Shown: positions 24,139 through 36,424 of the stretch, piece by piece
Numbering within the stretch: the first letter of the stretch is position 1
How the letters are laid out: every line of letters starts with the position of its first letter
NCBI GenBank assembly: GCA_947311845.1
Contig: CAMZMU010000048.1
Location: 27,189,391-27,253,390, forward strand
Source of the DNA: Poa pratensis
Taxonomy: Eukaryota; Streptophyta; Magnoliopsida; Poales; Poaceae
Direction: 5' to 3'
DNA: 64,000 nucleotides
Notes under the pieces: model-generated
The model's input: only the letters and a program-made list of their open reading frames with translations
Told to the model about the DNA's origin: nothing
Databases searched by the model: none
Translations under genes and position numbers: made by a program

Positions 24139-25857
24139 TGATGATCCCGAAGAGCAAGTCTTGATGCCTGCACAAATAACGGGATTTAGGTTGAGACTCC
24201 AAGTGCAGAGTGTATAGTAAGTGGAAGACAGTTTTCCCCACGAGGGGTGACTCGAGGGTTTAATATCGAACTCTCGGGGAATCTGAAGTGGTAGATTTAT
24301 CTTCTTATCCTTCTTTTGGTTACCTACAAAACAAGGTTAGATGTTTTGGTCCTCAACCTCACCTGTGGTTGTCAAGCACAAGGTGTAAGAATGATATCAG
24401 GATAGTTATGCAATGCAAACAAGAAATAAATATGCAATGATGGTGGATGCAATGATAAATGATATTTTTGGGTTTTTGAATGATGTATGCAAGATGAAAA
24501 GTATTTTTGTATTTTCGGATTTAATGATGGCTGAAAATAGAAAAGTGGTATATGGTGTTGGAAAGGTGTTTCTTATGATTAAAAATGGACTGGGGTTCAT
24601 GGTTTCACAAATGCACTCTCTCTTTATAAAGTGGTAGACAATGGAACACACAAAGTTAACATATGAGATTGCAACACAGGGTTTGATAACAAGTTACTTA
24701 GATATATGGGCATCACGTCCTAACATAGAGATCTTTTGGTTATTAACCTCTCTTATACTCCACCAAGATGCGAACTAAATCATAACACCTCAGTAATTAA
24801 GATAACTCAGAGTATAGCATTAAGTATCATGACATGAAGTGAAAATAAGAACATGCTAGATCTAGTCATGGAGTAGTGGCAATGGTCACGCCCACATCCC
24901 CGGTAGCATGGTATTTTAGTTTATCCCTAGTGAGGTAACAAAGTAAGGTAAAGATACCAAAGTGGATCGCAGAACTTTCTCTCACGTTCACTGCACTAGC
25001 CACCCCCCGTTACTCCAACTAATGCACACGTTCCCCCACACACGCTCTCATAAACATGCTTGATCAAAACAAGTAGACAAGAACGGGGTACATAATATGC
25101 ATCTATACTCATAACTGAAACAAACATTGCAATCTCAAACATATATTAACTCATAAAGATCCACCACAAAGGTATTACAACGGTGACCGTAATCATGTTC
25201 AGCAGCTCATACGGTGCTAATTAGTGAAGCTCAAGAGAGGAGAGATACATAAGTTACTTCCACAAACCCATAGTCCAGAGGTGGACTACTCCCTCTTCAT
25301 CATGGAGACGGTGGAGAAGTCGATGGAGAAGATGGAGACCACGCCGGCAGCGCCCCGCCGGAGTTTTCCCCCTCCAATCTGCAGCTCCTGATCTCCGTTT
25401 CGGTGTTTCTGTGTTTGTGCGGCGCTCCTTCCAGAGAACGTCGGGGGACCTTTTTTATAGGCGTTTTTAGGTCAAGACGAAGTCGGTGGAGCGAAGATCG
25501 ACGGCAACGGAGCCACGAGGCCCAAACGGGTGGGTCCCACGCGGCCAGTACTGGCCGCGTGGGCCCCCCGTTTGGCCCTCGGGCCTCCGTTTGCTTGCTT
25601 CCTTTTTCCGTAGTCTTCTTCCTTCCAAATATTGACGCCCGTAAATTTCCAGGTGATTTCGTTGACGTTTGGGTCCCTGAAACATTAAAATACAAAACTA
25701 GGGTTTTCTGCCTGTGCAGGGTTAATTCCATAAATAGGAAAATATGAAGATTCCCAAAATCATGATAAAACATTGATATAACCCTTATATGATGCAAATA
25801 TGATTGGAATATAAGCAATTAAAGTGCAAAGTTCATGTATGCATTTTACATGCATCA
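24139..25857 (-). repeat. Gypsy-type element, 3' LTR
   Basis: This is the left LTR of the element, nearly identical to 29413-31134 and, in reverse, to the solo LTR at 21643-23365. Confidence 0.88.
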
Positions 25858-28335
25858 ACATCCCCAAGCTTAATCCATGCTCGTCCTCGAGTATGAAGAT
25901 GATAAAACTAACATGGACTTTGCAATTTAATACTTAACAATGATATCAAAGATGATTACTATTGCTACATATAGTCAAATGATTCATTCTTCAAAGGAGT
26001 AGCAATATGCAAATAGTTTATGAAGTGATATCAAGTATTCAAGACAAGGATGTTCATTGATAGTTCACAAAGTGTAACATGTAGCAAGTAATATGGAACA
26101 CATGTATGCATAATGATAAGTAGAACATCCTACAATGGTCATAGAGTGTAGATGAAAATCTGAATATGATAGGTGTACACTTTGGAAAGATGTATATGTG
26201 AGTAGAGGTAAAGCATGCATAAGTTTCATCCAACTTCCAAACTCTTCTACTTAAGTTAATGATTGCAATAAGGTATTCATTGGTGTCAAGCTCTCATTGC
26301 CCCTATCATAGCATCTTGAATGATTAAGGTTAAAGTGAAAGCAAATATGAGTAGTGTGCTTGATAAAGAAGGTTGAATGTCTCATGCCCCTTGAATACAA
26401 GTACTACACCATGTTACTCAACTTGGAAACAAAGCAAGTTCAATTAAATATCATTGTAAGTAATAATAGTATCATCAAGAGCGTCAACTGGGGTACCTCT
26501 TGTCCCAGATATGGAACAAGCCCATATCAAAATGACAAGACAAACAAACAAATGAACAATCTCAACACCCTTTTTATTTACCATTTGGAATAGTTTTTTA
26601 TTGCAAGGTGTATCAGAAGGTTCACCATAGTATGTAAGTAAATTTCCACCATGAATGATGCATGGCTTAGATTAGCGGCCCAGGCGTCTCTCTAACCATT
26701 TATACAAACTCATTTAAACTCTTCATTTCCACTCATTTCACATGATAGCATCCATAGACAAAAGTACATGATATCAACTAAATGAGATGAAGAGCATGTT
26801 GAAAGCTTGCATGTGACAGCACATATGGGCTAACTCCAACCCAACATTTATCAAGCCACAACATCATAATCTTAATCACAATGGGTCATGTTTTATTATG
26901 CAAATAAAAGAACATTGTGCATCAAGTTCGTGAGAGCTATATAACCAATTTTTTCCATTGCAATCAATAACATAAACATTTTCATTCAGAGGTAAGATAA
27001 CACAAACAACATGTTAAACATACTCGGAATAGCATAAAGCCAATAGGTAGATATGGTGGACTCACTGGAATAACTTTGGTTGAAGGTGTTGGAAACAAGT
27101 TTTTGCTTGTTGGAGTTTTTGGGCTAGCAAAAGGGAGAAAGTTGACCATCTAGATGCATGCATGAGTGTCCATAGAACTAACTAATCCATGTTAAACCAA
27201 GTAAATAACAATCAGCACCAAAACATGAATAAGTGATAGCTCTACAAAAAGAATTTGCAAACTATTACTCATAAACAAGCTCATGAATCATGCAACTATA
27301 TGTATCATTAAAAATCAAGTCAAACATCCCTTTTCCCAATCTTATAAAAGCATCCAACATATTTCAACCCATATTTCCAGTAGCTCTCTCATATATAATT
27401 GATAGTGTGGTGGTCTCTCAAGACTCAAACAAAAACAAAAACGACGCTCCAAGTTTATGCGATAAAGTGTTTCGATCGAAAAACAGAAGTTGGACGTGTG
27501 CAAACCGAGAGTGTGTAGGTCCAGCGGGGTTGTCTTCACATCCCCAAGCTTATGGTCTTCACCATCCTTGGATAGCTCTTGGTGCATCTCCTCCAATCCC
27601 TGTGAAAAAACTTCAAAACACCGTTTCTCCCATCTCTTTTCTGTGGGGTGCATTAATAGTGATAAACAAATAGGTTCCTTGCTGCATATAATCCTTGAAC
27701 AAAAATTCATATGAATGTCCAGAAAGTGTATAATGTTGTATGCCTACTCATAAACTCAATTGGATCAAAAAGATTCAACTTAAAAGCTCAAAGCATGCAT
27801 CAAACAAAATGGGACAGAATCTGTCCAGAAAAACAGCAGCAGCAAAACGTATTTTTCTACCCTACCAAACTTTCTCGAAAAATTCCGAAAAAATTCATGC
27901 ATACAGAGGATGAAAAGTTGCAACTACAGTTCAAATATGAGCTCATTCGGAGTTACAGAATAAGAATTAAAAATCATACCGTGCACTGACTCGTGCAGGA
28001 ATAAAATCTCCGAACGCTATAAGCAACTTTTTCAAACCAAAAAGGGTAAAACTTGGCACTTTATTAAAAACTCCAGAACCTAACTAGACACAAAATCTCT
28101 TGTTACAGCAAGAGGACACAAAGAAAAATCACACACAAAAATAACCGGGTTGCCTCCCGCAAAGCGCTTTCTTTATAGCCATATAGCTAGGCTTCTTACT
28201 TGTTGTTTTATTGTGGACGAAGCTCATGAGGGAGCTTGAACTTTGGTGGTTCCCTCTTCCTTGGAAAGTGTTCCATGCACTTCTTGTGTGGAAACTGAAA
28301 CTTAGGTATCCACATATCCCCAAGCTTAGGTGGTA
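25858..28335 (-). other. Non-coding interior of the gypsy-type element
   Basis: AT-rich sequence between the gag remnant and the 3' LTR, with no polymerase motifs seen on either strand. Short direct repeats of the phrase catccccaagctta occur at about 25859 and 27540. Only short frames occur. Confidence 0.5.
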
Positions 28336-29095
28336 TCATAGCCTCTTGGTTGTACCTAGCAATCTTTCTTTCAAGACATGATTAGCAATATAAGAACCAA
28401 AACCTGCTTGGTTAGTGTTGATGGAAGGATCACTTGCAAATTTTTGTAAGATAGATATTAATTCATGCAAGCTACAATTTTCTAAGTCAAGCAAAGGATC
28501 CTTGACTTCATTAAGCATTTTAACTTCCTCAACTTTCTTTTCCTTTTTAACCCATACTTGTTGCCTAGCAGGAACCTCTTTCACATGTTTAAGAGATGAA
28601 TCTTTCTCAATGAATCACTAACTTGAACCAATTTTTCCTCAATATTGTTCAGGTAAACATCTTTTTCCAGAAATTCTTTCTCACAAATTCTCAACTTATG
28701 CATGACATTAACCAATTCATTGTTTATCTTTGGAATAATGTTTTCAGAATAAGAAACTAGTTGTTCAAAATCTTCCTTACTAGGTAGCTTTTCTAACTTG
28801 GTTTCAAATTTATCCTTTGATGAAGCAAGTGCTATTGTGGTGTCTTCCAACTTTTTCTTGCTACCCACAAAGCTACCAAAAATCCTTCTAAGTGTCATGG
28901 CTGCACAAGGTGGTGTTGACAAGACAAAACTTCCACCTGTAGCCCCATCTAAAGCATTTTGATACCAAGGATCTATTCCATAATCGAAATAAAGATTTAG
29001 CTTTTCATCTTCACAAGGTGTAGGATCTTCATAATGCATCCTATTAATTCTTACCCAAGCATCTTTTAATGTTTCTCCATGATATTGTTTAAAAC
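28336..29095 (-). pseudogene. Gag-like coding remnant of the gypsy-type element
   Basis: On the minus strand the region reads SFKQYHGETLKDAWVRINRM, matching the start of the plant retrotransposon gag domain (F-x-Q-x-x-G-E-x-x-x-x-A-W-x-R). It continues with YFDYGIDPWYQNALDGATGG, also gag-like. A frame of 152 codons (28581-29039) is followed by an 82-codon frame (28336-28584) in another register, so the region is frameshifted or is two ORFs. The second part is lysine- and glutamate-rich and may be coiled coil. Gag would form the virus-like particle of the element; this copy is incomplete. Confidence 0.65.
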
Positions 29096-29412
29096 TAGAA
29101 ACAGGAATTCCCTAGAGAACTCCCTCCTTGTTTGTTTCCAAGCACCATGATAATTTTTTTTTTGGTATTTTTGATTTTTTTATGCAAAACTGAAATAAAT
29201 ATGATATGATATGCAATGACACTAACAAAACAAATAAATTGCTTTGTAAGTAAAGATGGATAAGATGGTGCTCACGTAGGTGCAACCTCCCCAAGCTTAG
29301 GTGTTAGCACAAGTTGGTGACGTTGACTTTGTTGTGAGATGAATGCGATGATGCACACCCTTGGATAAATCTCTCAGCTACGATTCCCCGGCAACGGCGG
29401 CAGAAAACGTCT

Positions 29413-31134
29413 TGATGATCCCGAAGAGCAAGTCTTGATGCCTGCACAAATAACGGGATTTAGGTTGAGACTCCAAGTGCAGAGTGTATAGTATAGTGGA
29501 AGACAGTTTTCCCCACGAGGGTGACTCGAGGGTTTAATATCGAACTCTCGGGGAATCTGCAGTGGTAGATTTATCTTCTTATCCTTCTTTTGGTTACCTA
29601 CAAAACAAGGTTAGATGTTTTGGTCCTCAACCTCACCTGTGGTTGTCAAGCACAAGGTGTAAGAATGATATCAGGATAGTTATGCAATGCAAAAAAGAAA
29701 TAAATATGCAATGGTGGCGGATGCAATGATAAATGATATTTTTGGGTTTTGAATGATGTATGCAAGATGAAAAGTATTTTTGTATTTTCGGATTTAATGA
29801 TGGCTGAAAATAGAAAAGTGGTATATGGTGTTGAAAATGTGTTTCTTATGATTAAAAATGGACTGGGATTCATGGTTTCACAAATGCACTCTCTCTTTAT
29901 AAAGTGGTAGACAATGGAACACACAAAGTTAACATATGAGATTGCAACACAGGGTTTGATAGCAAGTTACTTAGATATATGGGCATCACGTCCTAACATA
30001 GAGATCTTTTGGTTATTAACCTCTCTTATACTCCACCAAGATGCGAACTAAATCATAACACCTCAGTAATTAAGATAACTCAGAGTATAGCATTAAGTAT
30101 CATGACATAAAGTGAAAATAAGAACATGCTAGATCTAGTCATGGAGTAGTGGCAATGGTCACGCCCACATCCCCGGTAGCATGGTATTTTAGTTTATCCC
30201 TACTGAGGTAACAAAGTAAGATAAAGATACCAAAGTGGATCGCAGAACTTTCTCTCACGTTCACTGCACTAGTCACCCCCGTTACTCCAACTAATGCACA
30301 CGTTCCCCCACACACGCTCTCATAAACATGCTTGATCAAAACAAGTAGACAAGAACGGGGTACATAATATGCATCTATACTCATAACTGAAACAAACATT
30401 GCAATCTCAAACATATATTAACTCATAAAGATCCACCACAAAAGTATTACAACGGTGACCGTAATCATGTTCAGCAGCTCATACGGTGCTAATTAGTGAA
30501 GCTTAAGAGCGGAGAGATACATAAGTTACTTCCACAACCCATAGTCCAGAGGTGGACTACTCCCTCTTCATCATGGAGACGGTGGAGAAGTCGATGGAGA
30601 AGATGGAGACCACGCCAGCAGCGCCCCGCCGGAGTTTTCCCCCTCCAATCTGCAGCTCCTGATCTCCGTTTCGGTGTTTCTGTGTTTGTGCGGCGCTCCT
30701 TCCAGAGAACGTCGGGGGACCTTTTTTATAGGCGTTTTTAGGTCAAGACGAAGGCGGTGGAGCGAAGATCGACGGCAACGGAGCCCGAGGCCCGAACGGG
30801 TGGGTCCCACGCGGCCTGGTACTGTGGCCGCATGGGCCCCCCTCGTTTGGCCCTCGGGTCTCCGTTTGCTTGCTTCCTTTTTCCGTAGTCCTTCCTTCCA
30901 AATATTGACGCCCGTAAATTTCCAGATGATTTCGTTGACGTTTGGGTCCCTGAAACATTAAAATACAAAACTAGGGTTTTCTGCCTGTGCAGGGTTAATT
31001 CCAAATAAATGGGAAAACTATGAAATATTCCCAAAATCATGATAAAACATTGATATAACCCTTATATGACGCAAATATGATTGGAATATAAGCAATTAAA
31101 GTGCAAAGTTCATGTATGCATTTTACATGCATCA
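29413..31134 (-). repeat. Gypsy-type element, 5' LTR
   Basis: This is the right LTR and the transcription start side on the minus strand. A few small indels separate it from the left LTR, implying a recent insertion. Confidence 0.88.
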
Positions 31135-31309
31135 CCACTCTAAGTATGAGGCATTCTTTAGAGTTGACTCTATTACATTTTTAGAATGGCGATGAGGCAT
31201 TAATCATTTTGTTTGTGTTTTTACATCTTATTACAATTTCTATACTGAAATTTGTTGTTTAACATTTTTTATTTGCCTTGTATGCAGCGAATGCCGCCGC
31301 CGCCGCTCC

Positions 31310-31504
31310 ATGAGCGGGTTCATTGGCGTCTGTCACCGCCCATCTGGCCGCTGGTCCGCGGAGATCACCGTGGACGGCCACCGTTGGTACATGGGGACTT
31401 TCGACAAGGCGGAGCTCGCCGCGCGCGCATTCGACGCGGTAGCCTGGAGGTTTGGACGGCCGCGTGCTGAGCTCAACTTCCCTGACGCGCATAGTGAGAG
31501 GTAG
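31310..31504 (+). pseudogene. AP2/ERF-like domain, cut by the duplication junction (unit A)
   Basis: The frame starts MSGFIGVCHRPSGRWSAEI and runs through DGHRWYMGTFDKAELAARAF to RAELNFPD, following the AP2/ERF pattern (GV-x-x-R-P-x-G-R-W-x-AEI, GTFDKAE-x-AARAFD, A-x-LNFP). After NFPD the sequence crosses into the copia LTR of unit B and stops within eight codons. The AP2 domain itself is intact but all downstream sequence is lost. An acceptor-like tgtatgcag precedes it. Confidence 0.75.
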
Positions 31505-31700
31505 TCATAGATTAGATTGAGAGAGATACACCAGATTCATAGCACGTAGAGGGTTTGTCCTCTCGTGCAATGTAATACTCCTCCCGATTATAGTTATACG
31601 CCTTCGTGCGTCCGTGGTTTTCTCCCGTAAGGGTTTCCATGTTAAATCTTGTGTTCTTGTTCTTTGTTTGATCTACTTTCTGCTGTGCAGTTTTACAACA

Positions 31701-33178
31701 CCTCCTAAGAGGGCTGTAACACAAACTCTACCTTTTCAATAAAAAGAAACGCAAAAGTCTTTTGCGTTTTCTCGAGAGAAAAATGGCCACGAGGTCACGC
31801 ATATTTGTAGGTGAAAAGCAAGAGAACCTACGACGTACAGGTTTATAAGAAGCAACAAGAACTTTCATAGAGCCACTGATATCAGAAATCTGCATGGCTA
31901 GCTACAGGAATAATAACACGTATCATTTTGCACATTGATTGCTGCTATAAGTAAGAATACTAAATGAAATAAAGGAAACCTGATTGGTAGCCAGGAATTA
32001 TAATTCTTCAGGATCCACTACTTATCGTTGTGTTCGTAGTAATTCAAGCATAACAGGTTTCAGAACTTTTGAAATACAAGTGTGGAGATAGTGACCAGGT
32101 AGGTTGATACCAAGTTAGCAATATCATTCACAACGTTTCATCTTGTACCTGTTTGACTCGTGGATCATAAAATGTAAAAGTACTGTCTAGATTATGAAAG
32201 ATCACAACGGATTAGTCACTTACTTGAAAAAGCATGTGCGGAAAACAAATAGCATCAGAAACACGCCTTACAACGGCAAGCCCTATATCAAACTTCCAGT
32301 TTGACACTGTATTTTTTATCCTGCATTGAGCCCAAAAGAAGATAATAGGTCTGTTTTGACAAAGTTGGAGCAAAAACAGCTAAAATTAACTGATACTAAT
32401 ATATCCTCATATTGCATATTCCTAAAACTACTGAATTAATGTGTTTATAATATGACTTTTCAGGGTAAGTGTGTCCCAGAAGATGTCACAAACCTTATTG
32501 TTCCTACCTGTACGACCACAATAGATATCAACTTTTGGAGGTGAAAGTATGAAGCAATACAATGGTGCAACATGATATGTACTCTATATATGTGACAGGC
32601 TCTCCCAAGATCAGGAACAAACACCACAACTGAGCTTTAAAATAAAGCATCAACGGACAGAACTAAGCATCCAAACGAACCTATCTTATGCATTAGCTGT
32701 GCTAAATCTAATCTTTCAATGAGCATGCAAGTAGAAAAAATAATATTGAAATGTATGCACTGGCAAGAATGAATCTTACAGGCATACAATGCTTCAAAAT
32801 CTACTTATACCTCAAAGGCAGTGTACCTGCCAGACCATGGGTCTGGAAAACAGAGGATGATAAAACTGTACAGGAATGCAGTTGAGTGGAATCAGCGAAC
32901 CTGAGGGAATAGAAAACAAAGGAAAATTTTGACGCTGGCCTTTCCTTTGGTCTGAGTGGATGTTTCCTTTCCTCCAAAAAGTGCGGGAGAGGAAAACTTT
33001 CCTATGGAACAGCTCGGGTGCATTCCTTTGAATCGAACGGCCTCACAGGAACATTTTCCAAAGGAAACTGGACCCGTAAAATTCCTTCAGAATTCCCGTG
33101 AACCGAACGGACCCTAAGACTATGCCACTGTCAATGACATCATGTAGAAAAGAATGGAGTTGTTCGATTTCAAACTTA
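31701..33178. other. Intron-like DNA with MITE fragments, no firm gene (unit B)
   Basis: This is the unit B counterpart of 474-1940. It shows the same donor-like sites and Tourist-like remnants on the minus strand, and no frame long enough to call a gene. Confidence 0.3.
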
Positions 33179-33596
33179 GGCCCTGTTCGGAATGAAGGAT
33201 AGAAAAACAAAGGATTGAGGTGAAACGGAAGAAAGGGAAAGGAAAAGAGATGCAAAACATAGGATTATGATACCGTGTAGGAACACAAATGTTGATGTTC
33301 GGAACGTCGGAAAAGTAGCATGGGGATTCTACAACTCTTGGTCCAACCTAATGATATTTATATTTACTTCTTGCCTAAATTCATGTTCATGCGTACACAG
33401 ACAAACTTGTTCAGAACATGGTGGGTCCATGTGCATGGCTGAGCAGCGCCTTTTCCTTCTCTCAGCCTCGGGCATGCGCGAAACAAAGAGCCGAGAGTGG
33501 ATGTTTTGTTTCCTCCAAAAACGCAGGCGCAGAATACTTTCCAAAGGATTGGTATGTAGCAATTCCTACGTTCCAAACGCTGCTAAGGAAAGATTT

Positions 33597-33766
33597 TGTA
33601 GAATTATGAGATTGCGGAATATGTTGGATGTATTATTGAGTCTCATGGGCGAGTATATATTGGGTACAAGACTTGGAGGGCAAGAAGCCTCTCCTAGAGA
33701 TAAGGTAGGAGATGGATTACAAATCCTATACTACCAAATATACGTAACCGTAATATATCTCTAACA
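33597..33766 (-). repeat. Copia-type element, 3' LTR
   Basis: This is the left LTR of the element, serving as the 3' LTR because the element reads on the minus strand. It begins tgtagaatta and ends ctctaaca in plus orientation, giving canonical TG...CA ends. Confidence 0.85.
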
Positions 33767-35734
33767 CCCCCCCGCAGTCGTAGCGGTAGCGTCGTGAACA
33801 ACAGGTGCGTCGCGGACGGTCAGACTGGAAAGCCAAAGTGGACTAGTGGGCTGACATCCCTCCGTAGGAGGAGCGGGAACGTCGTGGACGGTGTCGCGGC
33901 GCGGAGCTTGGACTGTAGAGGAAGCTGATGAGGTACTCAAGCGAGGTGGTAGCCTTGTTGCCGATGTCGAGGGAGCCGAGAGCGTTGGGCGGTGCAGCCT
34001 TGGTCGTGGTAGCCGTGCGAGGGGTCGCCGTGGTCGATGTCGTGGTCGGGTTGCCGGTGTCGAGGTAGACGCACATGAAGCCGCATGCGCATAGTACGCG
34101 AGGAGAGTGACGGAGACGCGTCGAGGCAGTCGTCGAGGATGCCGATGCCGGAGACGACGCAGTACGAGCCGTCGAGGACGAGGTGCGGCCATTGTTTTGC
34201 CGGAACAAGACGCACGTCAGGACGAAGGCATAGTACTCCGGTTTTGCCAGAACCGAGTACGCATAGAAGAAGTCGGTGGCGCGGTCGAGGCAGTCGTAGA
34301 GGAGGGAGTCGATGCCGAAGACGTTGTCGAAGCCGATGTAGACGAGGCGCCGACCCGGGCTTGCCAGACCTGGGGACACGTCGGGGACGAAGGCACGCAC
34401 CGGTGTTGCCAGTACCGTGCGTGCGGGGGCAGGGACCACCATGAACCATACACCAGCGTCGGAGGGACTAGCAGAGGAGGCCTCCTGAACGGTTGCGAGT
34501 CGCAGAGCGACGTAGAGGGAGAGATGTCGATGCAGTCCGCGGTTGTCGGAGTAGACGTAGTCGGGGACGGGGATGATGAGACTGGCGATGTGGTCGTGGT
34601 GGACGAAGACGTAGAAGGCGACGAAGGAAGCTGCGGCCTAGGGTGGCCATGCTGGACGGCTGGACAACGAGTGGTCGGCGGGACCTGCGACGGCCGGAAG
34701 TGGCCAACAGGTTACATGTAGAAGGCGGCGGCGTTTATTCAAAGTAGGCGAGGAAGAAACCCGGCGGCTTGACGAAGACCATGCGTGGACGGTGGCGTTC
34801 TCGCGCCTAGGGAGGCGACGCGGCGCATACCACGTAGAAGTCGACACGCGGGGACGGCGGAGTGGACCGCGTGCCGCGGCGCTACGGCCGAAGAGGCGAC
34901 GCAGCACCAGTGCGCGGGTCGGGGCGACGGCGGGTGTCGCCAGCCGCGTATACGCCTGGGAAGGCGCGTTGGCAGCCGGCAACATGGACCAATGGCGGCG
35001 GCGCGGCAGCCCGAAGGGGTGACGCGGCGGCAGCCTGTAGCTCGATCGGTGATAGGCGCGTGCTCGGGGACGTGCTTGGCGTAGACAGGCGCGTGTTCGG
35101 TTGATCAGACCGACGCAGCGCGGTACGCGCCATGGCGGCGACGACGACGCGCAGATCGGAGTCGATGGCGAAGTTGTCGGTGAAGTCCTGGTCGATGACG
35201 GCGAAGACGAACCGGCGATGGAGACTTGCAAGCGAGAGAAGCCGGCAGCAAAGCGTCGAGGCGTCCCTTGGACGACGCGTCCGGCCTTGCTGCGCGGTTG
35301 GTGAAGACGAGCCGATCGGTGCGGAGTCGGCGCCGGCGAGCCGGCCGCGGTAGCCGGCTGGAAGGAGCCGGCCGGTGCGGAGTCGGCGCCGGCGAGTCGC
35401 CCGCGGTAGCCGGCTGTCGAGGAGCGGGCCGGTGCAGGTCGATGTCGTTGTCGGAGTAGAGGCGCGAGGACGACGGGCGGTGGGCGACGCAATCCGATCG
35501 ATGATCGGCAAACCAAAAAAGAAAACGCCGATCGACTGACCGGCGGAGAAAAGAAAACGATCTAAAGATCGGAAAAAAAGACGCTAGGGCAGCCGATCAA
35601 CCGATCGGCGGACGAACCCTAGGTACGGGCGGCGCGGCCCCCGGCGGAGATCATGGAGATCGATCTCCCCGGGGGCGGCGCGGTGCGGAAGCGCGGCGGC
35701 GGCGGCTAGGTCAGATCGTGCCGCTCTGATACCA

Positions 35735-35905
35735 TGTAGAATTATGAGATTGGCGGAATATGTTGGATGTATTATTGAGCCTCATGGGCGAGTATATATT
35801 GGGTACAAGACTTGGAGGGCAAGAAGCCTCTCCTAAAGATAAGGTAGGAGATGGATTACAAATCCTATACTACCAAATATACGTAACCGTAATATATCTA
35901 TAATA
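35735..35905 (-). repeat. Copia-type element, 5' LTR
   Basis: This is the right LTR, nearly identical to 33597-33766. Its outer end is tataata rather than ctaaca, so the terminal CA has mutated. The initiator-Met primer binding site abuts its inner end. Confidence 0.85.
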
Positions 35906-36424
35906 GATTTCCTACAGGAACATCGTTCCTTTGAAATTCCTCCAAAATTCCTGTGTACCGAACGGGGCCTTATGCAATATTAGCTTCTGTACTGATAATA
36001 GGAATAAGACAGGATCGATGAAAATGACAATCAGGCAAGATATCACAAAGAAACGATTCCACTGTCGAACAAACTTCCCGTATTAATTCATTATCGGTGA
36101 TGGTGAGAATATTATGGAGCTTCAAAGGAGCAAAAATAATCACATCTACGACAGTCCAACAGCTTTGAAGGTCTCAATTGGAAATACTCTAGATGTATAT
36201 TAAATTTCTAGAATCTAGATTACTTATAAGAAAAAAGATTTAGGTGCAGAATAATAGACTGATCGCATACTTATCAAGTATCAGCCATCAAGTGAGTCAT
36301 GTCATTTAGGAGACCCTTAAAGCAGAGGAAACAAACCACCTTATTGTCAAAAATATGTGAAGTTGACAGAGTCAGGATTATCACATTGTCTCAAAGGTCC
36401 AAATATCATCAAATGTTCATTCTT

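Larger units (their letters stand above)
24139..31134 (-). mobile_element. Gypsy-type LTR retrotransposon with gag remnant, no pol; unit A only
   Basis: The LTRs are 24139-25857 (1719 bp) and 29413-31134 (1722 bp), with TG...CA ends and the 5-bp duplication ccact (24134-24138, 31135-31139). Unit B has the empty site at 49057-49061. On the minus strand the right LTR is the 5' LTR; next to it lies ctgccgccgttgccgggga, similar to the leader just after the LTR in many grass gypsy elements. At the left the tract aagcttggggatgt acts as polypurine tract. The 3.55 kb interior encodes a gag-like region (28336-29095) but no protease, reverse transcriptase or integrase, so it depends on a helper. Confidence 0.88.
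264..31488 (+). repeat. Tandem segmental duplication, unit A
   Basis: The sequence from 264 (atagtgagaggtagtcatag) to about 31486 reappears in the same order and orientation from 31491 to about 49409, with high identity read by eye. Unit A is longer because it holds a LINE-like insert, a hAT MITE, a solo LTR, a gypsy-type element and a 5.85 kb block at 5348-11200 that unit B lacks. The unit ends inside the AP2-like ORF of the CACTA element (aacttccctgacg) and joins directly to the start of unit B. No long homology is visible at the junction, which suggests end joining rather than unequal crossing over. Confidence 0.9.
18487..31488 (+). mobile_element. LINE fragment (unit A), cut by the duplication breakpoint
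   Basis: This starts directly after gacatttatctttcatg (18470-18486), the left copy of a 17-bp target duplication whose right copy is seen only in unit B (50300-50316). Visible LINE sequence is 18487-18505 and 18982-19729. A solo LTR (18506-18976) and the CACTA element (from 19730) are inserted into it. The remaining 3' end is missing in A. Confidence 0.6.
19730..31488. mobile_element. CACTA element (unit A), truncated and carrying two LTR insertions
   Basis: The left end cactagtaggaaaaggc at 19730 is preceded by TTA. Subterminal copies of taccgctggcgg/ccgccagcggta fill 19760-20120. The element then holds a minus-strand captured ORF, a C-rich block, a solo LTR (21643-23365), three hairpins, a gypsy-type element (24139-31134) and the first part of an AP2-like ORF. 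The duplication junction at about 31488 removes its right end, so this copy cannot move on its own ends. Confidence 0.85.
33597..35905 (-). mobile_element. Short non-autonomous copia-type LTR element, unit B only
   Basis: Two LTRs of 170 and 171 bp (33597-33766 and 35735-35905) flank a 1968-bp interior, with the 5-bp target duplication gattt on both sides (33592-33596, 35906-35910). Immediately inside the right LTR, 35723-35734 is the complement of tggtatcagagc, the initiator-tRNA-Met primer binding site, so the element reads on the minus strand. A C-run at 33766-33773 (G-rich on the minus strand) is the polypurine tract. The interior is very GC-rich, with overlapping open frames in several registers but no recognisable gag, protease, integrase or reverse transcriptase. 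The LTR contains atatatactcg as a probable TATA region. Confidence 0.85.
33179..35969. mobile_element. Tourist-like MITE, unit B, split by a copia-type insertion
   Basis: This is the same element as 1941-2419, with TTA at 33176-33178 and 35970-35972. It is interrupted at 33597-35905 by a short LTR element that duplicated gattt. The unbroken MITE in unit A is the matching empty site (gattt at 2356-2360). Confidence 0.75.

Noticed and set aside
34638..35516. 292-codon minus-strand frame in the copia-type element
   Set aside because: Its composition is arginine, proline and serine from GC-rich DNA, and other frames are equally open. No motif supports translation of this register.
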